Shown: piece by piece, positions 8,433 to 17,053 of the stretch | Layout of the letters: every line of letters begins with the position of its first letter | Numbering within the stretch: the first letter of the stretch is position 1 | Source: Sulfitobacter sp. OXR-159 | GTDB taxonomy: Bacteria; Pseudomonadota; Alphaproteobacteria; Rhodobacterales; Rhodobacteraceae | Length of the DNA stretch: 64,000 nucleotides | Direction: 5' to 3' | NCBI RefSeq assembly: GCF_034377145.1 | Contig: NZ_CP139707.1 | Location: 1,683,001 to 1,747,000, forward strand | The notes under the pieces: generated by a model | What the model was told of the DNA's origin: nothing | Databases searched by the model: none | What the model saw: the letters and a program-made list of their open reading frames with translations, nothing else | Translations under genes and position numbers: made by a program

Positions 8433-8729
8433 CTATGCCCAGCCGTCGTTGTCAATCAGTTGCTTAATCCGGTCGCGGTCGTATTCCGCGTCGATCCGGG
8501 CGGCTTCGGCGTCGGCGATGGCATCGGGATCGCCTTCAACCTCAAAGGGGTCCGCCTTGCGCCATTCCGCTAAATAGGCATCGGAATCTCCGGCGCCGAT
8601 CTTCATCGCCGCGCGGTCGATCGCCTGTTCAAAGCGTTCGGGCAGGGGGCGTTTCGACCCACGGCGGCCTTTGCCGACGATCACCTGAGCGGGGATATCG
8701 CGCCAGTAAACGATGGTGACTGCGGGCAT
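8433..8729 (-). CDS. Small conserved protein of the 'virulence factor' family (PF13769-like)
   Basis: A 98-aa soluble acidic protein. The N-terminus TIVYWRDIPAQVIVGKGR is followed by a basic patch and a C-terminal acidic helix. The motif WRDIPAQV with a conserved KRxLPxRFEQAIDRAAM segment is what databases label virulence factor; that name says nothing reliable about function. In Roseobacters it accompanies the methylene-THF reductase gene, as here, and is the first gene of the operon, with a good GGAGGA site 8 bases before the ATG. A structural or assembly role in methyl-THF metabolism is an inference from position only. Confidence 0.75.
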   Translation of the reverse strand: MPAVTIVYWRDIPAQVIVGKGRRGSKRPLPERFEQAIDRAAMKIGAGDSDAYLAEWRKADPFEVEGDPDAIADAEAARIDAEYDRDRIKQLIDNDGWA

Positions 8730-8822
8730 GGGACGATTCCTCCGGTTTAAACCTGTCTAACGAGCGTCGCGGTCAGGACAGGGCCGTTTTTCGACGAAAC
8801 ACGACCCATCCGCGACTTGGGG

Positions 8823-8855
8823 CTCGTGATAGCGCATCGGGCGGGCCATCACGAG
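8823..8855. other. Inverted repeat in the divergent region between the one-carbon operon and ppx
   Basis: CTCGTGAT at 8823-8830 is matched by ATCACGAG at 8848-8855 with a 17-base G/C-rich loop. The 297-bp divergent region 8730-9026 should hold both promoters. This repeat could be an operator or the stem of a leader RNA. I could not match it to a known riboswitch. Confidence 0.3.
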
Positions 8856-9026
8856 GGCCCTGCGCCCCCATTATTCTCAAGATGATTGTGAGGTGGTCCT
8901 GAGGTGCCAAAAGATAGGGGCATGGCGCAGGACGCCGCGGAAATTGGCCCAAGGCACCGCGACCACTTGCACCGGCCCGGCGCAGGGAATACCTTGGGGG
9001 CAACTCGATATGAAAGGCGCGTAACC

Positions 9027-10145
9027 ATGGCGCCACAGCGTCCCAAAGGTGCGGGTGCGCTCGACAAAGACATCCCGGCTCTGAGCCCCGCGCCAGTTCC
9101 GCCCAGATCTAATGAGCTATATGCGGCCCTAGATCTGGGTACAAATAGCTGCCGCATGTTGATCGCCCAGCCTCGTGGCAGCGGTTTCCATGTGGTGGAC
9201 AGTTTCTCAAAATCGGTACAATTGGGTGCCGGTTTGGAAAAAACCGGGCGTTTGTCGCGCGGATCGATGGCGCGCACCATCCAGGCATTGCGGATCTGTC
9301 AGCAGAAATTGCGCCGCAACAAGGTGCAAAACATGCGGCTTGTGGCGACCGAAGCCTGTCGCCGCGCACAGAATGGCGCAGAGTTCATGCGCCGTATCCA
9401 GCGCGAGACGGGTCTCAAACTCGACATCATCCGCCCTGAGGAAGAAGCCCAACTTGCCGTGATCTCTTGCGCGCCGCTGGTCAGCCGCAAGACGGAGAAC
9501 CTGCTGGTGGTCGATATCGGCGGCGGCTCGACTGAGCTTGTCTGGATCGACATCTCCAAAGTCCCTCGGGCGGATCGCGCCCGGTCGATCATGCGGCTTC
9601 AGGGCGGCTTCTATCAGGCGAAATCTGATGTGCCTGCCGCGCGGGTGGTGGATTGGATCAGCGTGCCTCTGGGCGTGGCGACGCTGCGCGACCAATTCTC
9701 TGATGTTGAAGACGACGCCGCGCGCTTTGCCTTGATGAGCTGGTTTTTTGAGGAAAACCTCACCGATTTCACACCCTATCAGACGATCCAGTCGCAAAAG
9801 CGGTTTCAGATCGTCGGCACCTCGGGCACCGTGACCACCGTGGCGGCAAGCCACTTGAACCTGAAACGCTATGACCGGACCAAGGTCGATGGCCTCAGCA
9901 TGAGCAGCGCGCAGATCGACAAGGTGATCCACTCTTATATCGCCATGGGGCCGGGCGGGCGGCGCGCCGATCCGCGGATCGGGCAAGATCGCGCCGCCCT
10001 GATCATGTCGGGCGCCGCGATCCTGCAAGCCTTGATGCGCTGCTGGCCGACCGACAGGCTGTCAGTTGCGGATCGCGGTCTGCGCGAAGGCCTGCTATAT
10101 GCACAGATGAGCGCCGATGGCGTATTAGAAGAAGGGGTCTTTTGA
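9027..10145 (+). CDS. ppx: Ppx/GppA family exopolyphosphatase / pppGpp phosphohydrolase
   Basis: A 372-aa ASKHA-fold phosphatase. It has the phosphate-1 loop [13 protein letters not shown] near residue 35, the phosphate-2 motif [11 protein letters not shown] in the middle, and [11 protein letters not shown] in the second half. It lacks the long C-terminal HD-like extension of E. coli Ppx, as usual in alphaproteobacteria. Members release phosphate from polyphosphate or convert pppGpp to ppGpp. The start at 9027 is moderately supported (weak GAAAGGCG site); the frame is open back to 8904. It overlaps rlmE (TGATG), an arrangement common in Rhodobacterales. Confidence 0.87.
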   Translation: MAPQRPKGAGALDKDIPALSPAPVPPRSNELYAALDLGTNSCRMLIAQPRGSGFHVVDSFSKSVQLGAGLEKTGRLSRGSMARTIQALRICQQKLRRNKVQNMRLVATEACRRAQNGAEFMRRIQRETGLKLDIIRPEEEAQLAVISCAPLVSRKTENLLVVDIGGGSTELVWIDISKVPRADRARSIMRLQGGFYQAKSDVPAARVVDWISVPLGVATLRDQFSDVEDDAARFALMSWFFEENLTDFTPYQTIQSQKRFQIVGTSGTVTTVAASHLNLKRYDRTKVDGLSMSSAQIDKVIHSYIAMGPGGRRADPRIGQDRAALIMSGAAILQALMRCWPTDRLSVADRGLREGLLYAQMSADGVLEEGVF

Positions 10146-10870
10146 TGGCCAAGACACCGGACGGAAAAAACACCTCGGGGCGCGGTCAGCGTGACCTCAA
10201 GGTCAAGGTGAAATCCGCACGCGGGCGCAAGCTCAGTTCCACCCGCTGGTTGCAGCGGCAGTTGAACGATCCATATGTCAAACGCGCGCAGGCCGAAGGC
10301 TATCGCGGGCGGGCGGCTTATAAGATTATGGAACTAGACGATAAATATCGTTTCCTTGTCCCCGGTGCACGGGTGGTGGACCTTGGCGCCGCGCCGGGCG
10401 GTTGGTGTCAGGTCGCGGTCAAGCGCTGCAATGTGCTGGGCGAGAAGAAGGGCAAGACGCAGGGCACCATTCTCGGCGTCGACCTGCAAGAGATGGAGCC
10501 GATCGCGGGGTGCGAGCTGCACCAGCTCGATTTTATGGAAGACGACGCTGACCTTAAGGTAAAGGAATGGCTGGGCGGCAAGGCGGATGTGGTCATGTCC
10601 GACATGGCGGCTGCCTCTTCGGGGCACAAGCAGACCGACCACCTGCGCATTATTTCACTCTGCGAGGCGGCGGCCTATTTCGCTTTCGACGTCTTGGAAG
10701 AGGGCGGCACATTCGTGGCCAAGGTGCTGGCGGGGGGCGCCGAGGGCGAGTTGCAAAAGCTGCTCAAGCGCCGTTTCACCAAGGTCGCCAATATCAAACC
10801 GCCCGCAAGCCGACCGGATTCATCAGAGAAATTCGTTGTGGCAACGGGGTTTAAGGGCGAAGAGGTCTAA
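10145..10870 (+). CDS. rlmE: 23S rRNA 2'-O-methyltransferase RlmE (FtsJ/RrmJ)
   Basis: A 241-aa SAM-dependent methyltransferase. It has motif [33 protein letters not shown] (catalytic Asp) and [12 protein letters not shown] (catalytic Lys), giving the K-D-K-E tetrad layout of RrmJ. It methylates U2552 of 23S rRNA in the A-loop and is needed for late 50S assembly. The N-terminus has a basic extension typical of alphaproteobacteria. The ATG at 10145 overlaps the ppx stop; a TTG codon just before it is an inferior alternative. Confidence 0.95.
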   Translation: MAKTPDGKNTSGRGQRDLKVKVKSARGRKLSSTRWLQRQLNDPYVKRAQAEGYRGRAAYKIMELDDKYRFLVPGARVVDLGAAPGGWCQVAVKRCNVLGEKKGKTQGTILGVDLQEMEPIAGCELHQLDFMEDDADLKVKEWLGGKADVVMSDMAAASSGHKQTDHLRIISLCEAAAYFAFDVLEEGGTFVAKVLAGGAEGELQKLLKRRFTKVANIKPPASRPDSSEKFVVATGFKGEEV

Positions 10871-10964
10871 GCGGTGATCGCCGTTCATGAGGCGTAAACC
10901 AATCGAACGCTAGGGTGTAGCTCTCCCGCGGTCTTTACGCCGCCAACCTCATGAGGGCTCCCCG

Positions 10965-11522
10965 ATGCTTCGACACCTGCCACTTGTATCGCTCATCTTC
11001 ATCCTGTGTTCCGGGCTCAAGGTTACCGCGTCCGAAGTGCCTTGGGCGCTGAACGATTATATCGACCGGGATTTGCTGTCTTGGGTCAATGACGCCCGCA
11101 TCGTCGACGCGATTGCGCAGCAGAACCAGCGACACCGAGAGATGAATGTCTTGGCCGCCGCATCTGCCGCAGCGACCGCGCAGGCCACCCCGACGAGCCA
11201 AGCAAAGGCCCCTGTCGCCGCAGCTTTCTTAGCGGCGCAGATTGCCCGCGCCAAAGGTCAGATTGCCGAAGTGGCGCTGCTTGACGCCTATGGGTTGACC
11301 GTCGTCACCAGCGGCACCGCATCGGTCTATTTCAAAGGCGGCAAGCCCAAGAACAGCAATCGTTTCACGCCACCATCGGGGATGTTCGTAATCGATCAAG
11401 TGGCCATCGATGAAGGCTCCAAAGCGCATCAAAGCCGTGTTTCGATGCCCATTACAGAACCATCCAACGGAGCGATCATCGGGGTAATCACGGTGGAGTT
11501 GGAAGCGGCTGCCTTTTTCTGA
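10965..11522 (+). CDS. Putative secreted protein with PDC/Cache-like sensor fold
   Basis: 185 aa beginning with a signal peptide (MLRHLPLVSLIFILCSGLKVTAS, cleavage probably near residue 23), so it is likely periplasmic. After cleavage come WVNDARIVDAIAQQNQRHREM, an Ala-rich helical stretch, then LLDAYGLTVVTSGTAS and IDQVAIDEG. The pattern of a long helix followed by a 'latest input' strand segment resembles single-Cache/PDC ligand-binding domains of receptors, but here without a membrane anchor or output domain. I do not recognise a named family. It stands alone between rlmE and a convergent gene remnant. Confidence 0.62.
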   Translation: MLRHLPLVSLIFILCSGLKVTASEVPWALNDYIDRDLLSWVNDARIVDAIAQQNQRHREMNVLAAASAAATAQATPTSQAKAPVAAAFLAAQIARAKGQIAEVALLDAYGLTVVTSGTASVYFKGGKPKNSNRFTPPSGMFVIDQVAIDEGSKAHQSRVSMPITEPSNGAIIGVITVELEAAAFF

Positions 11523-11608
11523 TGCGACCCTATGCCTGGGCGTGATCCGGCTTCGGATCCTTAGGGTTCGCGGGGCCGAACTGCTGCTCCAAAGCGCCGT
11601 GGCTAGGA

Positions 11609-11870
11609 TTATCGAAACATGACAGTGAAGTCTGGGACTATTAAATACAGCGAAAGAACCTCGTCGCCGGTCGCGATGAAGCTTAGGTTGTTGTTATGGC
11701 TCGCGTTTTCATAGGTCTACGGGGCGGTCGCGCCGACGGCAGAGCGCGCGCCGGGGACGACCGCATAGGGATTGTCGTAGAGCGACGAGCCGGGGTATCT
11801 GTCCGCGATATCTACCGGTCGTGGCGTTTTAGGCGAGCAGCAGGGCGGTGATGCCAGCGAACCGCTTCAT
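11609..11870 (-). pseudogene. Remnant of a secreted protein gene, likely a second MBL-fold hydrolase
   Basis: On the minus strand an ATG overlaps the stop of the MBL gene (ATGA) and encodes a signal-peptide start, MKRFAGITALLLA, then a stop. In the next frame the sequence continues as DRYPGSSLYDNPYAVVPG, then SAVGATAP, a TAG stop, then TYENASHNNNLSFIATGDE, and ends at 11609. The spacing and wording (GATAP.TYENAxHNNNLSFI) recall the N-terminus of secreted metallo-beta-lactamase-fold hydrolases. I read it as an operon partner of the intact MBL gene that was lost by a frameshift, a nonsense mutation and truncation. It fills the 344-bp gap between the neighbouring genes. Confidence 0.55.
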
Positions 11871-12784
11871 CGCGCGGCTCCGACGAAACGATAGCTCTCG
11901 CCACGGCGTTCAACCCGGCCCAGACCGCCCTGTGGCAGGTGAAAGCCCATCAGCCAGATCTGTTCGTCCGCCAGCCGGTCCAGCAACCGCTGGCGGGTTT
12001 CGGCGCCGCGCTCGGGGTCTTGGTCCGATCCGCTGGCCCAGCCGGGCCGGGCAAAGGCAAGATGGTGATTGCCGATGGCATCGCCGCCGATCATCAGCGC
12101 GTCACTGCCGCCGCCCAGCAGAAACGACATATGCCCGGGCGTATGCCCGAAACTCGCCTGTGCCATGATGCCGGGGAGCACTTCATCTCCGTCGGAGAAA
12201 TGGGCCACCCGGTCCTCGATCGCCGCCAACCGCCGCGCGGCTCCGACGGCAAAGGCGGCGCGGGCTGCGCCGATTGTGTCCACGGTCGCCGGATCGCGCC
12301 AATAGTCCCATTCGACCTGACCCATGTGGTAGCGCGCATTGGGAAAGACCAGATCGTCGAAATCGTCCAGCACGCCCCAAAGGTGATCCGGGTGGCCATG
12401 GGTAAAGACAACGTCGGTCACCGCCTCCGGGGCGACGCCCGCCGCGTCTAAGCTCTCTGAAAGCGATCCGGCCGATGGCATAAAGGCGGGGCCAGCGCCC
12501 GCGTCGAAGAGGATCACCCGGTCGTCATTGCGCAAAAGCGTCAGGTTGCAGGGCGGCGCCAACTGGTCCTGAGGGAGATCAAAGGGCGCCAAAACCTGCG
12601 CCAGTTCCTCCTGCGGCAAACCTTCAAAGAAGAAACTCCGCGGGAGCAGCAGATTGCCGTCGCTCACACTGACAAGCTCATACCCACCGATCTGGGCAGA
12701 GGTCAGGGCAAAGGCACGCAGCGGGCCATGGGCAAGGGCCGCCGCGCCCATCCCTGCCAGCACCGTCCGTCTATTGACCTTCAT
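11867..12784 (-). CDS. Exported MBL-fold metallo-hydrolase with Tat-type signal
   Basis: 305 aa. The N-terminus MKVNRRTVLAGMGAAALAHG has an arginine pair followed by a hydrophobic stretch, a probable twin-arginine signal. The body carries the MBL zinc motif THGHPDH near residue 108, then HTPGHMSF and GGDAIGNHH, the further metal ligands. The family includes lactonases, thiol-dioxygenase-like enzymes and alkylsulfatase relatives; the substrate is not evident. The start at 12784 has GGGAGGG 6 bases upstream. The gene is followed on the same strand by a decayed second gene whose start codon overlaps this stop. An A/T-rich divergent region separates it from metN. Confidence 0.82.
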   Translation of the reverse strand: MKVNRRTVLAGMGAAALAHGPLRAFALTSAQIGGYELVSVSDGNLLLPRSFFFEGLPQEELAQVLAPFDLPQDQLAPPCNLTLLRNDDRVILFDAGAGPAFMPSAGSLSESLDAAGVAPEAVTDVVFTHGHPDHLWGVLDDFDDLVFPNARYHMGQVEWDYWRDPATVDTIGAARAAFAVGAARRLAAIEDRVAHFSDGDEVLPGIMAQASFGHTPGHMSFLLGGGSDALMIGGDAIGNHHLAFARPGWASGSDQDPERGAETRQRLLDRLADEQIWLMGFHLPQGGLGRVERRGESYRFVGAAR

Positions 12785-12976
12785 CTTATGCCCTCCCCGC
12801 ATTCATTCCGATTCGTGAATATAATTATCCTCATCGGATAACGGCACAAGGGGCGAATGCCCCGGCAAGAGATAAGTGTGCAAAACAAGGCAGCTATGCA
12901 TGATCGTGGCTTGCATCGGGGGCAGGGGTTCTATCTAGGGGACACCACTCGAAACCCACCCCGACCCGGACGGAAA

Positions 12977-14038
12977 ATGACTGATATCACAACAGAAGGT
13001 GCCTCGATCGCCTTTGACAAGGTCGGCAAGGCCTTTACCAAAGCAGGCGGGGCGACCGTGAATGCACTTGAGGGGATATCCCTCGACGTGGCACCGGGCT
13101 CAATCACCGGGATCATTGGGCGTTCGGGGGCGGGCAAATCGACCTTGCTGCGCATGGTCAACGGGTTGGAGCGTCCGACCACCGGCAACGTGCTGGTCGG
13201 CGGTGAGGATGTCAGCACCGCGAAAGGCGGCAAGCTGCGCGCGATCCGACGTGACGTTGGCATGATTTTTCAACACTTTAACCTGCTGTCTTCACGTACC
13301 GTGGCGGGCAATATCGCGCTCCCGCTCGAAGTGGCCCGGATGCCGAGCGCGCAGATCAAACCGCGTGTGGCGGACCTTATCGACCGGGTCGGGCTAAGCG
13401 CGCAGGCGGGGCGCTACCCGGCAGAGCTTTCGGGCGGCCAGAAGCAGCGGATCGGCATCGCGCGCGCCTTGGCCACCGGGCCGAAAGTGTTGCTCTCGGA
13501 TGAGGCGACCTCGGCTCTGGACCCTGAGACCACCCAAACGGTTCTGTCGCTTTTGAAGGACATCAACCGCGATTTGGGGCTGACGATCCTGCTGATCACC
13601 CATGAGATGGCCGTGGTGCGCGACATCGCGAGCCATGTGGCGGTGATCGACGCAGGCCAGATCGTCGAACATGGGGCCACCTATGACATCTTCACCGCGC
13701 CGCAACACGCGACGACGCGGTCCTTCCTTTCGGGCGTGACCGGCGTCACCCTGCCTGCCTTTGTCAAAGAACGGCTGACCCAAACCGCCCCTGCAACGGG
13801 CGGCGAAGAGGTGATCCGCGTCACCTTTGCAGGCGCCCATGCCACCGATCCGATGTTGGCGCGGCTGACGCAGGATATGGGCATTCCGGTCAATATCCTT
13901 GCGGGCGCTGTCGAAGAGATCGGAACCCGGCCTTTCGGCAACCTGCTGGTGTCTCTGCCGGTGGCGCAGGCCGCCCAAGCGCGCGCCTTTTTGGAACAAC
14001 ACGGGCTTCTGACGGAGGTGCTGGGCTATGTCGGCTAA
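12977..14038 (+). CDS. metN: Methionine ABC transporter ATP-binding protein MetN
   Basis: A 353-aa ABC ATPase. It has Walker A GRSGAGKST near residue 48, the Q-loop in IFQHFNLL, signature LSGGQKQR, Walker B VLLSDEATSALDPE and an H-loop histidine. The C-terminal ~90 residues form a NIL domain, the methionine-sensing domain that gives transinhibition in MetN. With the overlapping permease and the following lipoprotein-type receptor it forms a complete D/L-methionine importer. The start is set at 12977, where homology begins; the frame runs back to 12857. No SAM-II riboswitch or clear Met operator was recognised upstream. Confidence 0.93.
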   Translation: MTDITTEGASIAFDKVGKAFTKAGGATVNALEGISLDVAPGSITGIIGRSGAGKSTLLRMVNGLERPTTGNVLVGGEDVSTAKGGKLRAIRRDVGMIFQHFNLLSSRTVAGNIALPLEVARMPSAQIKPRVADLIDRVGLSAQAGRYPAELSGGQKQRIGIARALATGPKVLLSDEATSALDPETTQTVLSLLKDINRDLGLTILLITHEMAVVRDIASHVAVIDAGQIVEHGATYDIFTAPQHATTRSFLSGVTGVTLPAFVKERLTQTAPATGGEEVIRVTFAGAHATDPMLARLTQDMGIPVNILAGAVEEIGTRPFGNLLVSLPVAQAAQARAFLEQHGLLTEVLGYVG

Positions 14039-14702
14039 TCTGATTAACCTTTTGATCGAAGCGACGGGGCAAACGCTCTATATGGTGGCGGTATCCGCGA
14101 TCCTTGGCACGGTCTTTGGTCTGCCGCTGGGGCTGTTTCTGGCCACCTCGCAACGCGGGGAACTGCTGTCCGCGCCTTGGGTGAACAAGGTGCTCGGGCT
14201 GGTGGTGAACGCCACGCGCTCCGTTCCGTTTATCATTCTCGTTGTGGCGATCATTCCCTTTACCCGCATGGTGGCCGGAACCTCTATCGGCACCACGGCG
14301 GCCATTGTGCCGCTGACTATCGCGACGGTCCCCTTCATCGCGCGTCTGGTGGAAAACGCGATCCGTGAGGTCGATTCCGGGTTGATCGAAGCCGCCCGCG
14401 CGATGGGTGCGACGCCGCTGCAGATCATCCGCAAAGTGCTGCTGCCCGAAGCGCTCCCCGGCATCACGCTGGGCCTGACCTTGGCGATTGTCAGCCTGAT
14501 TGGCTATTCCGCCATGGTCGGGGCCGTAGGGGGCGAAGGGCTGGGAGACCTTGGTATTCGATATGGATATCAACGGTTTATGCCTGACGTTATGGCAATC
14601 GTCGTGATCATCCTTATCGTCTTGGTACAGCTTGTGCAGTCCATCGGCGAGCGTATCGCCAGCGCCGTGGACAAACGGGCCACCAAAAGCGGCGGCCAAT
14701 AG
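14028..14702 (+). CDS. metI: Methionine ABC transporter permease MetI
   Basis: A 224-aa inner-membrane permease with about five transmembrane helices and the EAA loop EAARAMGATPLQIIRKVLLPEALPG near residue 122. It ends in a short basic tail. It overlaps metN by 11 bp. Length and topology match E. coli MetI (217 aa). It pairs with MetN as a homodimer to form the import channel fed by MetQ. Confidence 0.95.
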   Translation: MSANLINLLIEATGQTLYMVAVSAILGTVFGLPLGLFLATSQRGELLSAPWVNKVLGLVVNATRSVPFIILVVAIIPFTRMVAGTSIGTTAAIVPLTIATVPFIARLVENAIREVDSGLIEAARAMGATPLQIIRKVLLPEALPGITLGLTLAIVSLIGYSAMVGAVGGEGLGDLGIRYGYQRFMPDVMAIVVIILIVLVQLVQSIGERIASAVDKRATKSGGQ

Positions 14703-14743
14703 GCCGCGCCTTACACCCGCCCTCTCAATCTAAGGAGACTACT

Positions 14744-15520
14744 ATGCTTCGTCTTACGACACTCACCTCCGTTCTGGCGCTGATGGCCACCGGTCTTGCC
14801 GCCGAGGAAATCAAAGTCGGCGTTTCCCCCGGCGAGCACGCCGAGATCATGGAAGAGGTCGCCCGTATCGCTGAGCCGATGGGCTTGGACATCGATGTGG
14901 TCGAATTCTCTGACTACGTGGTCCCGAACCAAGCGCTGGCCGATGGCGACATTCAGGCCAACTCGTTCCAGCACGTGCCGTATCTTGAAGCGCAGATGAA
15001 AGACCGCGGCTTTGAGTTGAGCGTCGTCGGCAACACCATCACGACCCCCATGGGTGTCTATTCGGACAAGATCACCGCGCTTGCCGATCTGGAAGAAGGG
15101 GCAACATTCGGCATCCCGAACGATCCTACAAACGGTGGCCGCGCCCTGCTGGTTCTGCAAGAACTGGGTCTGATCAAGGTGGATGAGGCCGCAGGTCTGG
15201 TGCCGACCGTGCTCGACATCACCGAGAACCCCAAGGACCTGTCCTTCAAAGAGCTTGATGCCGCCCAACTGCCGCGGTCGCTGGCCGATCTGGATGCGGC
15301 TTTGATCAATACCAACTACGCGATTGCCTCGGGTCTGAGCCCCAAGGAAGATTCCATCGCGATGGAAAGCGCCGAGAACCCATATGTGAACGTCATCGCC
15401 GTGCGTAAAGGCGACGAGGAAGCCGCATGGGTTGAGACACTGCTCAAGGCCTATCATTCCGATGAAATCAAAGCCTTCATCGATGAAAGCTATCAGGGCA
15501 CTGTTATCACCTCCTGGTAA
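14744..15520 (+). CDS. metQ: Methionine-binding protein MetQ (NlpA family)
   Basis: A 258-aa periplasmic receptor. The signal peptide MLRLTTLTSVLALMATGLAA is followed directly by EEIKVGVSPGEHAEI. NlpA-family signatures seen are VVPNQALADGDIQANSFQHVPYL, IPNDPTNGGRALLVLQ and LINTNYAIASGLSP. No lipobox cysteine is visible, so it is probably a soluble or N-anchored protein rather than a lipoprotein. TAAGGAGA precedes the ATG. It is the third gene of metNIQ. Confidence 0.93.
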   Translation: MLRLTTLTSVLALMATGLAAEEIKVGVSPGEHAEIMEEVARIAEPMGLDIDVVEFSDYVVPNQALADGDIQANSFQHVPYLEAQMKDRGFELSVVGNTITTPMGVYSDKITALADLEEGATFGIPNDPTNGGRALLVLQELGLIKVDEAAGLVPTVLDITENPKDLSFKELDAAQLPRSLADLDAALINTNYAIASGLSPKEDSIAMESAENPYVNVIAVRKGDEEAAWVETLLKAYHSDEIKAFIDESYQGTVITSW

Positions 15521-15548
15521 ACGCGCGCTTTCAGAGCGTCACAACAGA

Positions 15549-15573
15549 CTTGACCCGCCCAGCGCGGGTCAAG
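15549..15573 (+). terminator. Perfect hairpin after metQ, terminator without T-run
   Basis: CTTGACCCGC pairs exactly with GCGGGTCAAG across a 5-base loop, 29 bp after the metQ stop. No U-tract follows, so it may be a transcript-stabilising 3' end or a factor-aided terminator. Confidence 0.5.
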
Positions 15574-15812
15574 ATCACCATCGCCCCAAAGGGGCTGCAT
15601 TTCGGCAAGTTAAGACTCCCTCTCCAATTAGGTTGAGTCTGACGGTCGGCCAAAACAATCAAATTACTGTTTAGGAATACCGCGTAGCTCTCGCCTATCG
15701 TTGCGAGGGGCAAAAGTGCCCCCGGCTAAATTCTACGCAGACTTCTTAACATGAGAATTATGTTGCGTTGCGGCGTGAGAATTTTGTTGAAAAGTTCAAT
15801 TTCACCCGTATC

Positions 15813-15837
15813 GTGAAAACACGAGGGGTTTTTTCAC
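15813..15837. promoter_or_regulatory. Operator GTGAAAA-N11-TTTTCAC upstream of the taurine-type transporter
   Basis: A perfect 7+7 inverted repeat with an 11-base spacer, 111 bp before the substrate-binding-protein gene. A third half-site in inverted order (TTTCAC at 15800-15805) adjoins it. The same architecture recurs at 19189-19213 at the start codon of the XRE-cupin gene, so this is the likely binding site of that regulator. The rest of the 428-bp intergenic region 15521-15948 shows only A/T-rich promoter-like sequence. Confidence 0.7.
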
Positions 15838-15948
15838 ATTGCCCGGGGCTTGCCCTTCCTGATGTCTGACAGGGGCCGATGGTCGCGAAACATGTGAACG
15901 GGACGTTCAATTATAAGAAGCGACCATAACAGACCTAGGGAGAATATC

Positions 15949-16941
15949 ATGAAGACCGTGAAACTGATGGGCACCGCCGCCAGCCTGCTTGTGATGGGTG
16001 TCACCCAATCTGCCGCGCAGGATTTGACCGTGGGGTATTTCCTCGAATGGCCGATGCCGTTCCAATATGCCAAGGCCGAGGGAATGTATGACGAAGCCCT
16101 TGGCACCAGTGTGAATTGGGTCAGCTTCGACTCCGGCACAGCTATGTCGGCGGCGATGGCGTCGGGCGATGTGCATATGTCGGTAAGCCAAGGCGTGCCG
16201 CCCTTCGTGGTTGCGACCTCGGCGGGGCAAGATATTCAGATTCTCGATGTCGCGGTCAGCTATTCCGAAAATGATAACTGCGTGATCCGGGAGGAGTTAG
16301 AGATCGACAAATCCTCTGTCGCGGAACTGGCAGGCAAGAAGGTCGCAGTGCCACTCGGCACCGCTGCGCACTACGGTTTTCTCAAGCAAATGAGCCACTT
16401 CGGCGTCGATGTTGGGTCGCTTGATGTGGTCGATATGGCGCCGCCTGATGGCGCTGCAGCCATCGCGCAGGGCTCGGTCGATATGGCCTGCGGCTGGGGC
16501 GGCTCTCTGCGGCGGATGCTGGAGCATGGCAATATCCTTTTGACGGGCGCCGAGAAAGAAGAACTGGGCATTCTCGTTTTCGACGTGACCTCTGGCCCGG
16601 CGTCTTGGGTGGCTGAAAATTCCGATACGGTGTCTGCTTTCCTGAAAGTCACGGCAGAAGCGAATGCGATGTGGGCCGATGAGGCCAATCAAGCCAAGAT
16701 GCTGCCCGTGATCGCCAAGGACGCCGGCATGGACGAAGACGCCACGATGGAAACGATCGCGACCTTCACCTTCCCCTCGCTTGAGGATCAGATGGGAGAG
16801 AAATGGCTCGGGGGTGGCGCGCAGGAGTTCATGAAAGGCGTCGCAGATGTCTTTGTCGAAGCGGGCGCGATCGACGCGGCGCTCGACAGCTACGACGACG
16901 CGGTCAACACCGGTCCGTTGCAGGCCGCAGGCGAGATGTAA
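15949..16941 (+). CDS. ABC transporter substrate-binding protein, taurine (TauA) type
   Basis: A 330-aa periplasmic binding protein with signal peptide MKTVKLMGTAASLLVMGVTQSAAQ. The TauA/SsuA-like fold shows VGYFLEWPMPFQYAKAEG, then a glycine/serine-rich loop (FDSGTAMSAAMASGDV) and AGKKVAVPLGTAAHYGFL. The family takes up taurine, alkanesulfonates or related zwitterions. The TauB- and TauC-like genes follow on the same strand. Two flavoproteins of the dimethylglycine dehydrogenase type lie downstream, so the ligand may be an N-methylated compound rather than plain taurine. That is inference; no taurine-catabolic gene (tpa, xsc, tauD) is in the window. Confidence 0.85.
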   Translation: MKTVKLMGTAASLLVMGVTQSAAQDLTVGYFLEWPMPFQYAKAEGMYDEALGTSVNWVSFDSGTAMSAAMASGDVHMSVSQGVPPFVVATSAGQDIQILDVAVSYSENDNCVIREELEIDKSSVAELAGKKVAVPLGTAAHYGFLKQMSHFGVDVGSLDVVDMAPPDGAAAIAQGSVDMACGWGGSLRRMLEHGNILLTGAEKEELGILVFDVTSGPASWVAENSDTVSAFLKVTAEANAMWADEANQAKMLPVIAKDAGMDEDATMETIATFTFPSLEDQMGEKWLGGGAQEFMKGVADVFVEAGAIDAALDSYDDAVNTGPLQAAGEM

Positions 16942-17053
16942 GCCGAGACGGCTCAATACGGGGCCGCCCCCAATCTTTGCCCGGATCTTTGTAGCCGAAG
17001 AGCCGGGCAGGCGGGGGCGGTCTTACAAAAATAGCAGGGGGCACCGGGGCGGC

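Noticed and set aside
12785..12976. SAM-responsive riboswitch before metN
   Set aside because: I could not find the SAM-II or SAM/SAH conserved core or pseudoknot; only an A/T-rich region with short inverted repeats is present.
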